Part shown: positions 47,679 through 55,717 of the stretch, piece after piece
Layout of the letters: every line of letters starts with the position of its first letter
Numbering within the stretch: the stretch's first letter is position 1
The notes under the pieces: generated by a model
The model's database searches: none
Told to the model about the DNA's origin: nothing
Seen by the model: the letters and a program-made list of their open reading frames with translations, nothing else
Source of the DNA: Shinella kummerowiae
GTDB taxonomy: Bacteria; Pseudomonadota; Alphaproteobacteria; Rhizobiales; Rhizobiaceae
Reading direction: 5' to 3'
Length of the DNA stretch: 64,000 nt
Assembly (NCBI RefSeq): GCF_009827055.1
Contig: NZ_WUMK01000001.1
Coordinates: forward strand, 744,001 to 808,000
Translations under genes and position numbers: made by a program

Positions 47679-47788
47679 CGCGGCACTTCGCCGGAACCTT
47701 TCACGCAAATCAAGCCTTGGAGGGCCAAAGGTCCGGGAATATCCACGCCTTGCGTTTCCCTTGCCCGGCTTATGCTCTAAGGAAGGCT

Positions 47789-48691
47789 ATGTTCAGACTT
47801 GCCCATATATCGGACGTCCATCTCGGGCCGCTGCCAGCCCTCACCTTCCTGGAACTGTTTTCGAAGCGCATCACCGGTTTCGTCAACTGGCACCGCAACC
47901 GCCGCCGGCACCTGTTCACCAACACGCTCGACATCGTGCTTGAGGATATCGAGCGCCGCGACCCGGACCATCTGGCGATCACCGGCGACCTCGTGAACCT
48001 CGCTTCTTCGCTGGAGATCGCCGCGGTGAAGAAATGGCTGCCGGAAGCCGGCACGCCGGAGCACGTCTCGGTCGTGCCAGGCAACCACGACGCCTATGTG
48101 CGTGGCGCCTACGAAAAATCCACGCGCGCCTGGTACCCCTATATGCGCGGCGATGCGGCCCCGGCGGAATGGCAAGAGGACATGCATGTCTTCCCCTATC
48201 TGCGGGTGCGTGGCCAGGTGGCCATCATCGGCTGCTCGACGGCCGTCGCCACGCCGCCCTTTTCCGCGTCCGGCTACTTCGGCTCGCGGCAGGCGCGCGA
48301 GACGGTCAACATGCTTCGCGCCGCCGGCGAGGCTGGCCTTTTTCGCGTCGTGCTGATCCATCATCCGCCGATCCGGGGGGCTACGTCCTTCCACAAGCGC
48401 ATGATCGGTATCCGCCGTTTCGCCGCGACCGTCTCAACCGGCGGGGCGGACCTCGTGCTGCACGGCCACACCCACCTCAACACCGTGCACTGGCTGCCAG
48501 GCCATATGAAGCAGATCCCCGTCGTTGGCATCGCCTCGGCATCACAGGGACCGGGCGGCCACAAGCCGCCGGCCGGCTACAACCTCTTCTCGATTTCCGG
48601 CGCGCCGGGGAACTGGAACGTCATGCGCGAGCGTTTCGCCCTGACGCCGGACGGGCTCGCACTGTCGCTCGCGGAAACGACGCGTTTCTGA
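47789..48691 (+). CDS. Metallophosphoesterase (calcineurin-like)
   Basis: 300-residue phosphoesterase with the complete motif set: D-x-H in HISDVHLG (near residue 8-14), GDLVN, GNHD (GNHDAY) and GHTHLN. These ligate two metal ions. AAGGA stands before the ATG at 47789. The frame is open upstream to 47459, but that part is antisense to the Nudix gene. The substrate (cyclic nucleotide, lipid or nucleotide) is not determinable. Confidence 0.93.
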   Translation: MFRLAHISDVHLGPLPALTFLELFSKRITGFVNWHRNRRRHLFTNTLDIVLEDIERRDPDHLAITGDLVNLASSLEIAAVKKWLPEAGTPEHVSVVPGNHDAYVRGAYEKSTRAWYPYMRGDAAPAEWQEDMHVFPYLRVRGQVAIIGCSTAVATPPFSASGYFGSRQARETVNMLRAAGEAGLFRVVLIHHPPIRGATSFHKRMIGIRRFAATVSTGGADLVLHGHTHLNTVHWLPGHMKQIPVVGIASASQGPGGHKPPAGYNLFSISGAPGNWNVMRERFALTPDGLALSLAETTRF

Positions 48692-48822
48692 GGCGACGCG
48701 AATAAATCCCTCTCCTCAGCCGTAACAAACCCTCAGAGCGACCTGCCTTGCGAAGCCCACAAAAGACAGGCACGCTCTCAGACGGCCAGCGCCCCGCAGA
48801 CGACCCGACGAGAGGGAACCCC

Positions 48823-49470
48823 ATGACCATGCTCCGCCACACCATGCTGCTTTCATTCTGCGCCGCCGTCTCGCTGACGGTATTCTCGACCGCCCGCGCG
48901 GCGGATTCCGACACCACGACGCCACCGGTTGCAACCGAGACGACGACAACCTGCACCGACGGCAAGATTTGGAACGAGGAAAAGAAGGAATGCGTCGCGC
49001 CTGAGGATATGAAGCCGGCCGAAGCGACGCCGACCGAGGACAAGCCCGCGGAAGGCACACCGGCCGACGACAAGGCGAAGACCGAGGAGCAGAAGAAGTC
49101 CGAGATCGAAATCGACAACAAGCTCTACGAGGCGGCCCGCGAATTCGCCTATGCCGGCCAGTATGAGAACGCGTTGCGGGCGCTGCGCGCTGCTTCCAAC
49201 CAGGAAGACCCACGCATCCTCAACTATCTCGGCTACAACACGCGCAAGCTCGGCAACATGGAACTCGGCATGAGTTTCTACAAGCGCGCCCTCCAGAAGG
49301 ATGAAAACTACATCCTCGCCCGCTCCTATATGGGCCAGGCGCTGATCGAGCAGGGGGACATCGAGGGTGCCCGCGTCCAACTCGTTGAAATCCGCGACCG
49401 CGGCGGCGAGAACACCTGGGCCTATCGCGCCCTTCTCCAGTCGCTCGGTGGCGAGCGCCCCACTTACTGA
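48823..49470 (+). CDS. Exported TPR protein
   Basis: 215 residues with a signal peptide (MTMLRHTMLLSFCAAVSLTVFSTARA), a Thr/Glu/Pro-rich linker containing two cysteines (CTDGKIWNEEKKECV) and a TPR region (about 100-215: NALRALRAASNQEDPRILNYLGYN, MELGMSFYKRALQKDENYILARSYMGQALIEQGD). Periplasmic protein-protein contact is likely. GAGGGA precedes the ATG at 48823. An ECF sigma gene follows 194 bp later. Confidence 0.88.
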   Translation: MTMLRHTMLLSFCAAVSLTVFSTARAADSDTTTPPVATETTTTCTDGKIWNEEKKECVAPEDMKPAEATPTEDKPAEGTPADDKAKTEEQKKSEIEIDNKLYEAAREFAYAGQYENALRALRAASNQEDPRILNYLGYNTRKLGNMELGMSFYKRALQKDENYILARSYMGQALIEQGDIEGARVQLVEIRDRGGENTWAYRALLQSLGGERPTY

Positions 49471-49664
49471 CATATAGGCCGGCATCGTCCGAAAACGGGA
49501 CGGCGCCGGCCAAGACTGGAACGATCGCTGAGGGAACGCGGGAAACTGCGCTCCGGGTTGCCGTTCATGCTTGCAGGCACTAGGAAGAATGTTTCATATC
49601 AGACGATCGCTACCCGCTCGGGAGCGAATAGAGTTTTGATCCCGAACGTTTCCTTGGAAAAGCA

Positions 49665-50183
49665 ATGCGTCCGACGGCAGAATCGAATGAGTTCCGGCGA
49701 GAATTGGTCAATTTGCTGCCGAAGTTGCGCCGTTTTGCGATGACGCTGACGCGCAATGGCAGCGATGCGGACGACCTCGTCCAGGAAGCATGCGAGAGGG
49801 CTATCACGCGAAGCCATCTCTGGAACGGGGAAGGCCGGCTGGAAAGCTGGGTTTATGCCATGACACGCAATCTCTGGGTGGACGAGATACGCAAGCGAAA
49901 GGTCCGCACAGGGTCCGGCACTGTAGATGTGGCCGAGCAGGACAGCCTGCACATCGAGGCGTCAGCCGACAAGGCCGTCTATGCCAAGCAGTTGCACAAG
50001 TTGATCATGACCATGCCTGAGGGCCTTTCGAGCGTATTCCTGCTGGTGAATGTAGAAGGCCACAGCTACCGCGAGGCCGCAGATATCCTCGGCATACCCA
50101 TCGGCACGGTGATGAGCCGGCTTTCGGCGGCCCGCATCAGGCTCGCGGCCATGATCGCCGAGCAGACCGAAAGGAGGGCCTGA
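49665..50183 (+). CDS. ECF-family RNA polymerase sigma factor
   Basis: 172 residues. Region 2 (about 15-80) shows RFAMTLTRNGSDADDLVQEACERA and LESWVYAMTRNLWVDEIRKRK; region 4 (about 108-165) shows LPEGLSSVFLLVNVEGHSYREAADILGIPIGTVMSRLSAAR (MPEGLSSVFL in this case). Short, with no extension domain. The gene ends in a TGATG overlap with the anti-sigma gene. The promoter that it reads could not be identified by eye. Confidence 0.93.
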   Translation: MRPTAESNEFRRELVNLLPKLRRFAMTLTRNGSDADDLVQEACERAITRSHLWNGEGRLESWVYAMTRNLWVDEIRKRKVRTGSGTVDVAEQDSLHIEASADKAVYAKQLHKLIMTMPEGLSSVFLLVNVEGHSYREAADILGIPIGTVMSRLSAARIRLAAMIAEQTERRA

Positions 50184-51034
50184 TGGTGGAGAGCACACAG
50201 GGTCTTCCGCTCGAAATCCGGTTGTCGGCCTACCTGGATGGCCAGCTGCCCCAGACGGAAGTGGACGAAATCGATGCCATCCTCGCCGAGGATGACGACG
50301 CCCGCGTCGTCTTCGAGAAGCTGAAGCTCGGCAGCGAGTTCGGCGCCCGCGCCTTCGACAGGATGCTGCAGGATCCGATCCCGCTCGATCTCGTCCGCAC
50401 CATCAAGGATGTCGGCAAGAGCGAGAACGAAGCGCCCAAATCGGGTTTCGCCGCCATTCCGGTCTCGGCCGCCGCCCCGCGCCGCCCGCCGGCGTTCTGG
50501 CCGAAGGCACTGGCCGCATCGCTGGTGATCTTCATTGCCGGTGGCGCCGCCGGATATCTTGTCTCCGAACAGCAGGATGCCGCGGAAGCACCGCTCCAGA
50601 TCGCCGCCGCCCGCACCTGGCTCGACGACATCGCCGACTATCACCGCATCTATTCGCGCCAGACGCGCCATCTCGTCGAAGTGCCGGCAAGCGAACAGGA
50701 GCACATTGCCGAATGGCTCTCGGCGAGCACCGGCGTAACCTTCACCCCGCCCGACCTTTCGGACAAGAACCTTACCTTCCAGGGCGCACGCCTGCTCGTC
50801 GCCGGCGGCAAGCCAACCGCACAACTGCTCTACCGCGATGCCGAAAACGAAATCTTCGCCATCTGTTTCCTGAAGAGCGACCCGGTCGAGGGCACGACGG
50901 CCCTGACGGAGAGCATGCGCAACGATATCGGCCTCATCTCCTGGCAGAAGGGCAACGCCTCCTTCGTCGTGGTCGGGCCTTCGGCGGACCCGGACCTGGA
51001 GCGTATCGCGGAAGCGGTTTCCGCGAGTATCTGA
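50183..51034 (+). CDS. Membrane anti-sigma factor
   Basis: 283 residues: N-terminal sigma-binding domain (LEIRLSAYLDGQLPQTEVDEIDAIL, about 10-50) without a zinc HxxxCxxC motif, a single transmembrane helix (about 112-130, KALAASLVIFIAGGAAGYLV) and a periplasmic domain of about 150 residues that could sense an envelope signal. Overlaps the sigma gene by one base, a standard arrangement of sigma/anti-sigma pairs. Confidence 0.9.
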   Translation: MVESTQGLPLEIRLSAYLDGQLPQTEVDEIDAILAEDDDARVVFEKLKLGSEFGARAFDRMLQDPIPLDLVRTIKDVGKSENEAPKSGFAAIPVSAAAPRRPPAFWPKALAASLVIFIAGGAAGYLVSEQQDAAEAPLQIAAARTWLDDIADYHRIYSRQTRHLVEVPASEQEHIAEWLSASTGVTFTPPDLSDKNLTFQGARLLVAGGKPTAQLLYRDAENEIFAICFLKSDPVEGTTALTESMRNDIGLISWQKGNASFVVVGPSADPDLERIAEAVSASI

Positions 51035-51050
51035 CCCGCCGCCTGGCTAC

Positions 51051-51076
51051 GAACGGACGCAAGCGCCCGTTCGTGC
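51051..51076. terminator. Hairpin between convergent anti-sigma and VOC genes
   Basis: 8-nt perfect arms acgaacgg / ccgttcgt with a 10-nt loop between the stops of the two convergent genes. No clear U-run; could serve both strands weakly. Confidence 0.45.
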
Positions 51077-51086
51077 CGAAAACATC

Positions 51087-51560
51087 TTAGCCGCGCCGGG
51101 CCGCTTCGATCGCTGCCACGTCGATCTTCTGCATCGTCATCAGGGCGTCAAAGGCACGCTTCGCCTCGCTACCGCCTGCCTTGAGCGCTTCCATCGCGAC
51201 GCGCGGCGTGATCTGCCAGGATACGCCCCATTTGCCCTTGCACCAGCCGCATTCACTTTCCTGCCCGCCGTTTCCGACGATCGCATTCCAGTAACGGTCG
51301 GTTTCCTCCTGATCCTCCGTCGCGATCTGGAAGGAGAAGGCTTCCGTCTGCTTGAATGTGGGGCCGCCGTTCAACCCGATGCACGGAATGCCTGCAACCG
51401 TGAATTCAACGACCAGGACGTCTCCCTGCTTGCCATCCGGATAGTCGCCGGGGGTGCGGATGACGGCACCGACGGAACTGTTGGGAAAGGTTGCCGCATA
51501 AAAGCGGGCAGCGGCCTCGGCGTCCTTGTCGTACCAAACGCAGATGGTGTTCTTTTCCAT
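51087..51560 (-). CDS. VOC family protein, PhnB-like
   Basis: 157 residues of the PhnB-type glyoxalase fold: CVWYDKDAEAAARFYAATFPNSSVG at the N-terminus and CGWCKGKWGVSWQITPRVAMEAL near the middle, both typical. The ATG at 51560 has AAAGGAT upstream. The frame open to 51659 covers the leu terminator. The function is unknown; it is not linked to phosphonate genes. Confidence 0.9.
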   Translation of the reverse strand: MEKNTICVWYDKDAEAAARFYAATFPNSSVGAVIRTPGDYPDGKQGDVLVVEFTVAGIPCIGLNGGPTFKQTEAFSFQIATEDQEETDRYWNAIVGNGGQESECGWCKGKWGVSWQITPRVAMEALKAGGSEAKRAFDALMTMQKIDVAAIEAARRG

Positions 51561-51641
51561 GACGGGATCCTTTCGACTGTGGTTTCGCTTCCAATACGTA
51601 GAAGACGAACCAACGGTCTCCAGTCCGACACGCCCCAAAAC

Positions 51642-51675
51642 AAAAAAGCCCGGCAACATTGTCGCCGGGCTTTTT
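51642..51675. terminator. Bidirectional terminator after leuA
   Basis: Arms with agcccggc (51647-51654) and gccgggct (51664-51671), flanked by A- and T-runs on both sides, 18 nt after the leuA stop. Confidence 0.9.
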
Positions 51676-51693
51676 CATTCCGTCGGCGCGCAA

Positions 51694-53403
51694 TCAGCCG
51701 CGCGCGGCCAGCACACGATTGGCGGCTGAAACGATCGCTTCGAGCGAGGCCGTAACGATATTGGTGTTGATGCCGACACCGAAGATCTTTCCACCCGGAT
51801 GTTCGACCTCGACATAGGCGATGGCCGCTGCATTGGAGCCGTGCTGGAGCGAGTGCTCGGAATAGTCCGCCACCGACATCGGAATACCGAGATAGATCGA
51901 CAGCGCGTTGATGAAGCCGTCGATCGGGCCGGTGCCCTTGCCTTCGATGCGCTTCGTCTCGCCACCGTCGGTCACTTCCGCAGCGACGATGCGCGTGCCC
52001 TTCTGGCCGGCATCATCGGGATAGGTGTGGTGGTCGACGAAGCGCAGCCGCGTGCCCGGCTGCGTCACGTAGCGCTCCATGAAGCTCTCATGGATGCGCT
52101 TCGAGGGCAGCTCCACGCCTTCCTCGTCGGTGATGCGCTGGATCTCCTCGCGGAACTCCACCTGCAGGTTGCGCGGCAGGTTGATGCCGTAATCTTCCTG
52201 CAGGATATAGGCGATGCCGCCCTTGCCGGACTGCGAGTTGATGCGGATGATCGCCTCGTAGGAGCGACCGACATCCTGCGGGTCGATCGGCAGATAGGGC
52301 ACTTCCCAGAGCGACTTGTTGGCCTGTCTGATGGCCTTCATGCCCTTGTTGATGGCGTCCTGGTGCGAGCCGGAGAAGGCCGTGTAGACCAGTTCGCCGA
52401 CATAGGGGTGGCGCTCCGGAATGGCCATCTCGTTGGAATATTCGTAAACGGCCTTGACGCGCTCGATATCCGAGCAGTCGAGCTTGGGGTCGATGCCCTG
52501 CGTGTACATGTTCAGCGCCAGCGTGACGACGTCGACATTGCCGGTGCGCTCGCCATTGCCGAACAGCGTGCCTTCGACACGGTCGGCGCCGGCCATCAGC
52601 GCCAGTTCCGTCGCGGCAATGCCGGTGCCACGGTCGTTGTGCGGATGCAGCGAGATGATGACGTTCTCGCGGTTATCGATGTTGCGGCACATCCACTCGA
52701 TCTGGTCGGCATAGATGTTCGGCGTCGCCATCTCGACGGTAGACGGCAGGTTGAGGATCAGCTTGTTGTCCGCCGTCGGCTTGACGATCTCGACGACCGC
52801 GTTGCAGATTTCCAGCGCCACTTCCAGTTCGGTGCCGGTAAAGCTCTCCGGCGAATATTCGAAGCGGTAGCCACCACCGGCCTTGGCGGCCATGTCGGTG
52901 ATCATCTTGGCGGCATCGGTCGCAATCTGCTTGATGCCGGAGACGTCCTTGGCGAACACCACGCGGCGCTGCAATTCGCTCGTCGAATTGTAGAAGTGGA
53001 TGATCGGGTTATAGGCACCTTCCAGCGCCTCGAAGGTGCGGGTGATCAGCTCCGGGCGGCACTGCACCAGCACCTGCAGGGAGACGTCCCGCGGCACGTT
53101 GCCCTCTTCCACGCACCAGCGGGCGAAGTCGAAGTCGGTCTGCGAGGCCGAGGGGAAACCGATCTCGATTTCCTTGAAACCCATGTCGAGCAACAGCTGG
53201 AACATCCGGGCCTTGCGGTCGTGGCCCATCGGGTTGATCAGCGACTGGTTGCCGTCGCGCAGGTCCACCGAACACCAGATCGGCGCCTCGGTGATCGTCT
53301 TGCCGGGCCAGGTGCGGTCCGGAATGTTGATCGTCGGATAGGCCTGATACTTGACGGCCGCGTCGGGCATGCCCTGCTTGGGGGTGTGGGTCTTCAAAAT
53401 CAT
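51694..53403 (-). CDS. leuA: 2-isopropylmalate synthase
   Basis: First committed enzyme of leucine synthesis: condenses acetyl-CoA with 2-oxoisovalerate. 569 residues of the long type: WCSVDLRDGNQSL (metal and substrate site), HPHNDRGTGIAATELALMAGADRVEGTLFGNGERTGN (HxH metal ligands and signature) and the C-terminal allosteric LeuA dimer domain (about 430-569). The ATG at 53403 is the start; the frame runs on to 53487 without a ribosome site. Upstream lie a probable attenuator and a leader peptide with a run of Leu codons. Confidence 0.95.
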   Translation of the reverse strand: MILKTHTPKQGMPDAAVKYQAYPTINIPDRTWPGKTITEAPIWCSVDLRDGNQSLINPMGHDRKARMFQLLLDMGFKEIEIGFPSASQTDFDFARWCVEEGNVPRDVSLQVLVQCRPELITRTFEALEGAYNPIIHFYNSTSELQRRVVFAKDVSGIKQIATDAAKMITDMAAKAGGGYRFEYSPESFTGTELEVALEICNAVVEIVKPTADNKLILNLPSTVEMATPNIYADQIEWMCRNIDNRENVIISLHPHNDRGTGIAATELALMAGADRVEGTLFGNGERTGNVDVVTLALNMYTQGIDPKLDCSDIERVKAVYEYSNEMAIPERHPYVGELVYTAFSGSHQDAINKGMKAIRQANKSLWEVPYLPIDPQDVGRSYEAIIRINSQSGKGGIAYILQEDYGINLPRNLQVEFREEIQRITDEEGVELPSKRIHESFMERYVTQPGTRLRFVDHHTYPDDAGQKGTRIVAAEVTDGGETKRIEGKGTGPIDGFINALSIYLGIPMSVADYSEHSLQHGSNAAAIAYVEVEHPGGKIFGVGINTNIVTASLEAIVSAANRVLAARG

Positions 53404-53524
53404 CGTCTTCGTCTCTTCGTCGTCCCGGCATTCGCGAAAGCGTCTTAGCGCAAACATGCGCATTTTGCGACGGCGAATGGAGGCCACAGGCGGCCAGAAC
53501 CGGAATTAATGCATAGGGTGAAAC

Positions 53525-53570
53525 GAGGAGCTATTGCCGGGCGGGCTTTGTCGGCCGCCGGGCGCTCCTC
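53525..53570 (-). promoter_or_regulatory. Candidate leu attenuator stem
   Basis: Outer arms gaggagc (53525-53531) and gctcctc (53564-53570), with an inner hairpin made by ggcgg/ccgcc. The stem begins at the leader stop codon and is followed on the - strand by only GTTTC, a weak U-tract. It lies 121 bp before the leuA ATG. Function as terminator or pause is inferred from position. Confidence 0.5.
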
Positions 53571-53694
53571 AACGAACCCGGCAACCGCGCGTAAGGCCGA
53601 GAAGAAGAAGCGAGGAGAAGCCGCGCGAACGCTCTGCAACAGCTGCGCTGCCGCGAGAAACCCGTTCGATGATCTGTGCGCTGGTCTTCAACAT
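53569..53694 (-). CDS. Probable leucine leader peptide (leuL), 41 residues
   Basis: Short frame MLKTSAQIIERVSR... with the codons CTT CTT CTT CTC GGC CTT at residues 29-34 (SSLLLLGLTRG), just before its stop. Four Leu codons in a row and a fifth two later are what ribosome-stalling leucine attenuation needs. The ATG sits 7 nt after a -10 box (53702-53707), so the mRNA is probably leaderless. The same layout is present at trpL. Confidence 0.7.
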   Translation of the reverse strand: MLKTSAQIIERVSRGSAAVAERSRGFSSLLLLGLTRGCRVR

Positions 53695-53701
53695 AGGGCC
53701 G

Positions 53702-53730
53702 TCTATACCGGCGGGATGTCGAAAGCGCAA
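53702..53730 (-). promoter_or_regulatory. Promoter of leuL-leuA
   Basis: -35 TTGCGC (53725-53730), 17-bp spacer, -10 TATAGA (53702-53707) on the - strand. The start site falls at or next to the A of the leuL ATG. The same TTGCGC-17 bp layout occurs before trpL. Confidence 0.7.
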
Positions 53731-53737
53731 GCACCAA

Positions 53738-53766
53738 AGAGAAAGCCCTCCGCAATGGGAGGGCTT
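53738..53766 (-). terminator. Terminator after the clpP paralogue
   Basis: 9-bp perfect arms aagccctcc / ggagggctt (53743-53751, 53758-53766), then a pyrimidine-rich tract on the - strand. It lies 26 nt after the clpP stop and just upstream of the leu promoter. Confidence 0.8.
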
Positions 53767-53792
53767 CATCCTGTTCAAAAAGGCTAAAAGGC

Positions 53793-54371
53793 TCAGATAT
53801 CGCCCTGCGAGGTCACGATGCGCGAGACGAGGCCGTAGCCCTTGGCTTCTTCGGCGGAAAGCCAGTAATCGCGGTCCGTGTCCTTGGCGATCTTCTCGAT
53901 CGGCTGGCCGGTGGCGTCAGCGAAGATCTTGTTCAGGCGCTCGTTCATCTTGATGATTTCGCGCGCCTGGATTTCGATGTCGGACGCCATGCCGCGGGTG
54001 CCGCCCGACGGTTGGTGCAGCAGGAAGCGGGTGTTCGGCAGGCAGATGCGGCGCTCTTTCGGCGCGGCGACATAGATCAGCGCGCCGGCGGAGGCGACCC
54101 AGCCCGTGCCGATCATCCAGACCTTCGGCTTGATGAACTTGATCATGTCATGGATCGAATCGCCCGATTCGACATGGCCGCCCGGCGAATTGACGTAGAT
54201 GCGGATATCCTCGTCACCGGCGGCGGCAAGCGCCACGAGCTGCGAGCAGACCTTCTGCGCCAGTTCCTGGTTGATCGGCCCGTAGATGAAGATCGAACGC
54301 GACTTGAAAAGGTTCGCCTCCGTTTCCTTGCCCAGGGGCAGTTCCGTCTTCTTGTCGTCCTCGTCGCTCAT
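53793..54371 (-). CDS. ClpP-type serine protease subunit (paralogue)
   Basis: 192-residue proteolytic subunit of Clp. The catalytic Ser lies in [10 protein letters not shown], His in [13 protein letters not shown] and Asp in [14 protein letters not shown]. The acidic N-terminus [12 protein letters not shown] is unlike the canonical ClpP1, so this is one of the extra rhizobial ClpP copies. No clpX or clpA is next to it. GGAG lies eight bases before the ATG. Confidence 0.93.
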   Translation of the reverse strand: MSDEDDKKTELPLGKETEANLFKSRSIFIYGPINQELAQKVCSQLVALAAAGDEDIRIYVNSPGGHVESGDSIHDMIKFIKPKVWMIGTGWVASAGALIYVAAPKERRICLPNTRFLLHQPSGGTRGMASDIEIQAREIIKMNERLNKIFADATGQPIEKIAKDTDRDYWLSAEEAKGYGLVSRIVTSQGDI

Positions 54372-54531
54372 CCAAAGTCTCCGGATTTGTCGTCAGAATG
54401 GTCCTGTCGCTGTCAGATAATGCGACTCACTGGCCAAGACAATGCAACAAAACCGATAAGCGGCGATAGAGGCCGTGCGCGACACCGGAAAACAGGGTAA
54501 ACGCGCCCGCTGCCGCACCACGCCGCTCCCT

Positions 54532-54556
54532 GTCCATACGCAATTTGCGTATGGAC
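54532..54556. promoter_or_regulatory. Perfect 25-bp palindrome upstream of the HupE/UreJ gene
   Basis: 12-nt arms gtccatacgcaa and ttgcgtatggac around a single central base, 19 bp before a TAGTAT -10-like box (54576-54581) and 85 bp before the ATG. The position and symmetry are those of an operator; a nickel- or cobalt-responsive repressor is the likeliest guess from the target gene (inference). Confidence 0.6.
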
Positions 54557-54641
54557 TTGGCTTCGGGCGCGCTCCTAGTATGCGGTTCTCATTGACGGAA
54601 TACGCTGGTGCGCTCCCGGCACCGGCGGAACAGGGGACCTC

Positions 54642-55220
54642 ATGTTCAGACGCATCACGCTGGCACTCGCGGCACTTGCCGCCACGACGGCACCGGCCTT
54701 CGCCCATCTCAACCCGGACGAGCATGGCTCCTTCATGGCCGGCTTCTCACACCCGCTGTTCGGCCTCGATCACATTCTGGTCATGGTCGCCGTCGGCCTC
54801 TGGGCCGCGCAGATCGGCGGCAAGGCGCTCTGGGCGGTGCCTGCGGCCTTCGTCACCACCATGGCTATCGGCTTCGGCCTCGCGCTTGCTGGCATCGATC
54901 TGCCCTTCGTGGAACCGGCGATCCTCGCCTCGGTGGTCGCGCTCGGCCTGCTCGTCGCCATGGCGGTGAAGCTGGACACCATCATGTCGGCCGCAATAGT
55001 CGCCGTCTTCGCCCTCTTCCACGGCCATGCCCATGGCGGCGAACTCGGCTCGGCGGGTGCACTTTCGTTCGGCGTCGGCTTCGTCATCGCGACGGCCCTG
55101 CTGCACGGGTCCGGCATTGCTCTCGGGCTTGGCATCGCCCGGCTTTCTGGCGGGGCGATTGCAGCGCGCATCATCGGCGGCCTGACAACGATCGCCGGCC
55201 TGGTTCTCGCCTTCGGCTGA
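54642..55220 (+). CDS. HupE/UreJ family metal permease
   Basis: 192 residues: signal peptide (to about FA-HLNPDEHG) and six to seven transmembrane segments with the HupE metal motif HPLFGLDHILVMVAVGLWA and the His-rich FHGHAHGGE. The family imports Ni2+ or Co2+. No urease or hydrogenase genes are near, so cobalt for B12 or nickel for distant enzymes is possible. AGGGGAC precedes the ATG. Confidence 0.92.
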   Translation: MFRRITLALAALAATTAPAFAHLNPDEHGSFMAGFSHPLFGLDHILVMVAVGLWAAQIGGKALWAVPAAFVTTMAIGFGLALAGIDLPFVEPAILASVVALGLLVAMAVKLDTIMSAAIVAVFALFHGHAHGGELGSAGALSFGVGFVIATALLHGSGIALGLGIARLSGGAIAARIIGGLTTIAGLVLAFG

Positions 55221-55227
55221 ACCCGTC

Positions 55228-55252
55228 AAGGCGGCGGTCAACCCGCCGCCTT
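55228..55252. terminator. Terminator between HupE/UreJ and queF
   Basis: 10-nt perfect arms aaggcggcgg / ccgccgcctt with loop tcaac, 8 nt after the HupE stop, overlapping the last bases of the queF stop codon. No long T-run; probably bidirectional. Confidence 0.65.
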
Positions 55253-55715
55253 ATCCGCGACCGCGATAGGGCTGAACACCCTGCTCAGGGATCCAGACAC
55301 CCTTCGGCGCATCTCCCGTCTGCCAGAACACGTCGATCGGAATGCCGCCGCGCGGATACCAGTAGGCACCGATCCGAAGCCATTTCGGCGAAAGCAGATC
55401 GACCAGGCGCTTGGCGATGTCGATGGTGCAATCCTCGTGGAAGGCGCCGTGGTTGCGGAAGGAATGCAGGTAGAGTTTTAGCGATTTCGATTCGACCAGC
55501 CATCCATCCGGAATGTAGTCGATGACGATATGCGCGAAGTCCGGCTGGCCGGTCATTGGGCACAGCGAGGTGAATTCCGGCGCCGTGAAGCGCACGACAA
55601 AATCCGTACCCGCGTGATTGCTCGGCACTTTTTCCAGCACGGCCGTTTCCGGATTGGCCGGCAGATCAACCGCCTGCCCCAGTTGCGACAGTCCCGATAC
55701 GTCAGTCTTGCTCAT
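55251..55715 (-). CDS. queF: NADPH-dependent 7-cyano-7-deazaguanine reductase
   Basis: Reduces preQ0 to preQ1 in queuosine synthesis. 154 residues of the short (unimodular) type: the nucleophile Cys52 in [15 protein letters not shown] (with Asp59), [22 protein letters not shown] and a C-terminal [16 protein letters not shown]. The ATG at 55715 has GGAGG seven bases upstream and lies 2 nt after the stop of the CDF gene, so both genes are co-transcribed. Confidence 0.96.
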   Translation of the reverse strand: MSKTDVSGLSQLGQAVDLPANPETAVLEKVPSNHAGTDFVVRFTAPEFTSLCPMTGQPDFAHIVIDYIPDGWLVESKSLKLYLHSFRNHGAFHEDCTIDIAKRLVDLLSPKWLRIGAYWYPRGGIPIDVFWQTGDAPKGVWIPEQGVQPYRGRG

Positions 55716-55717
55716 GA

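Noticed and set aside
54532-54556. NikR box
   Set aside because: The palindrome is contiguous, while known NikR half-sites are GTATGA and TCATAC separated by 16 bp.
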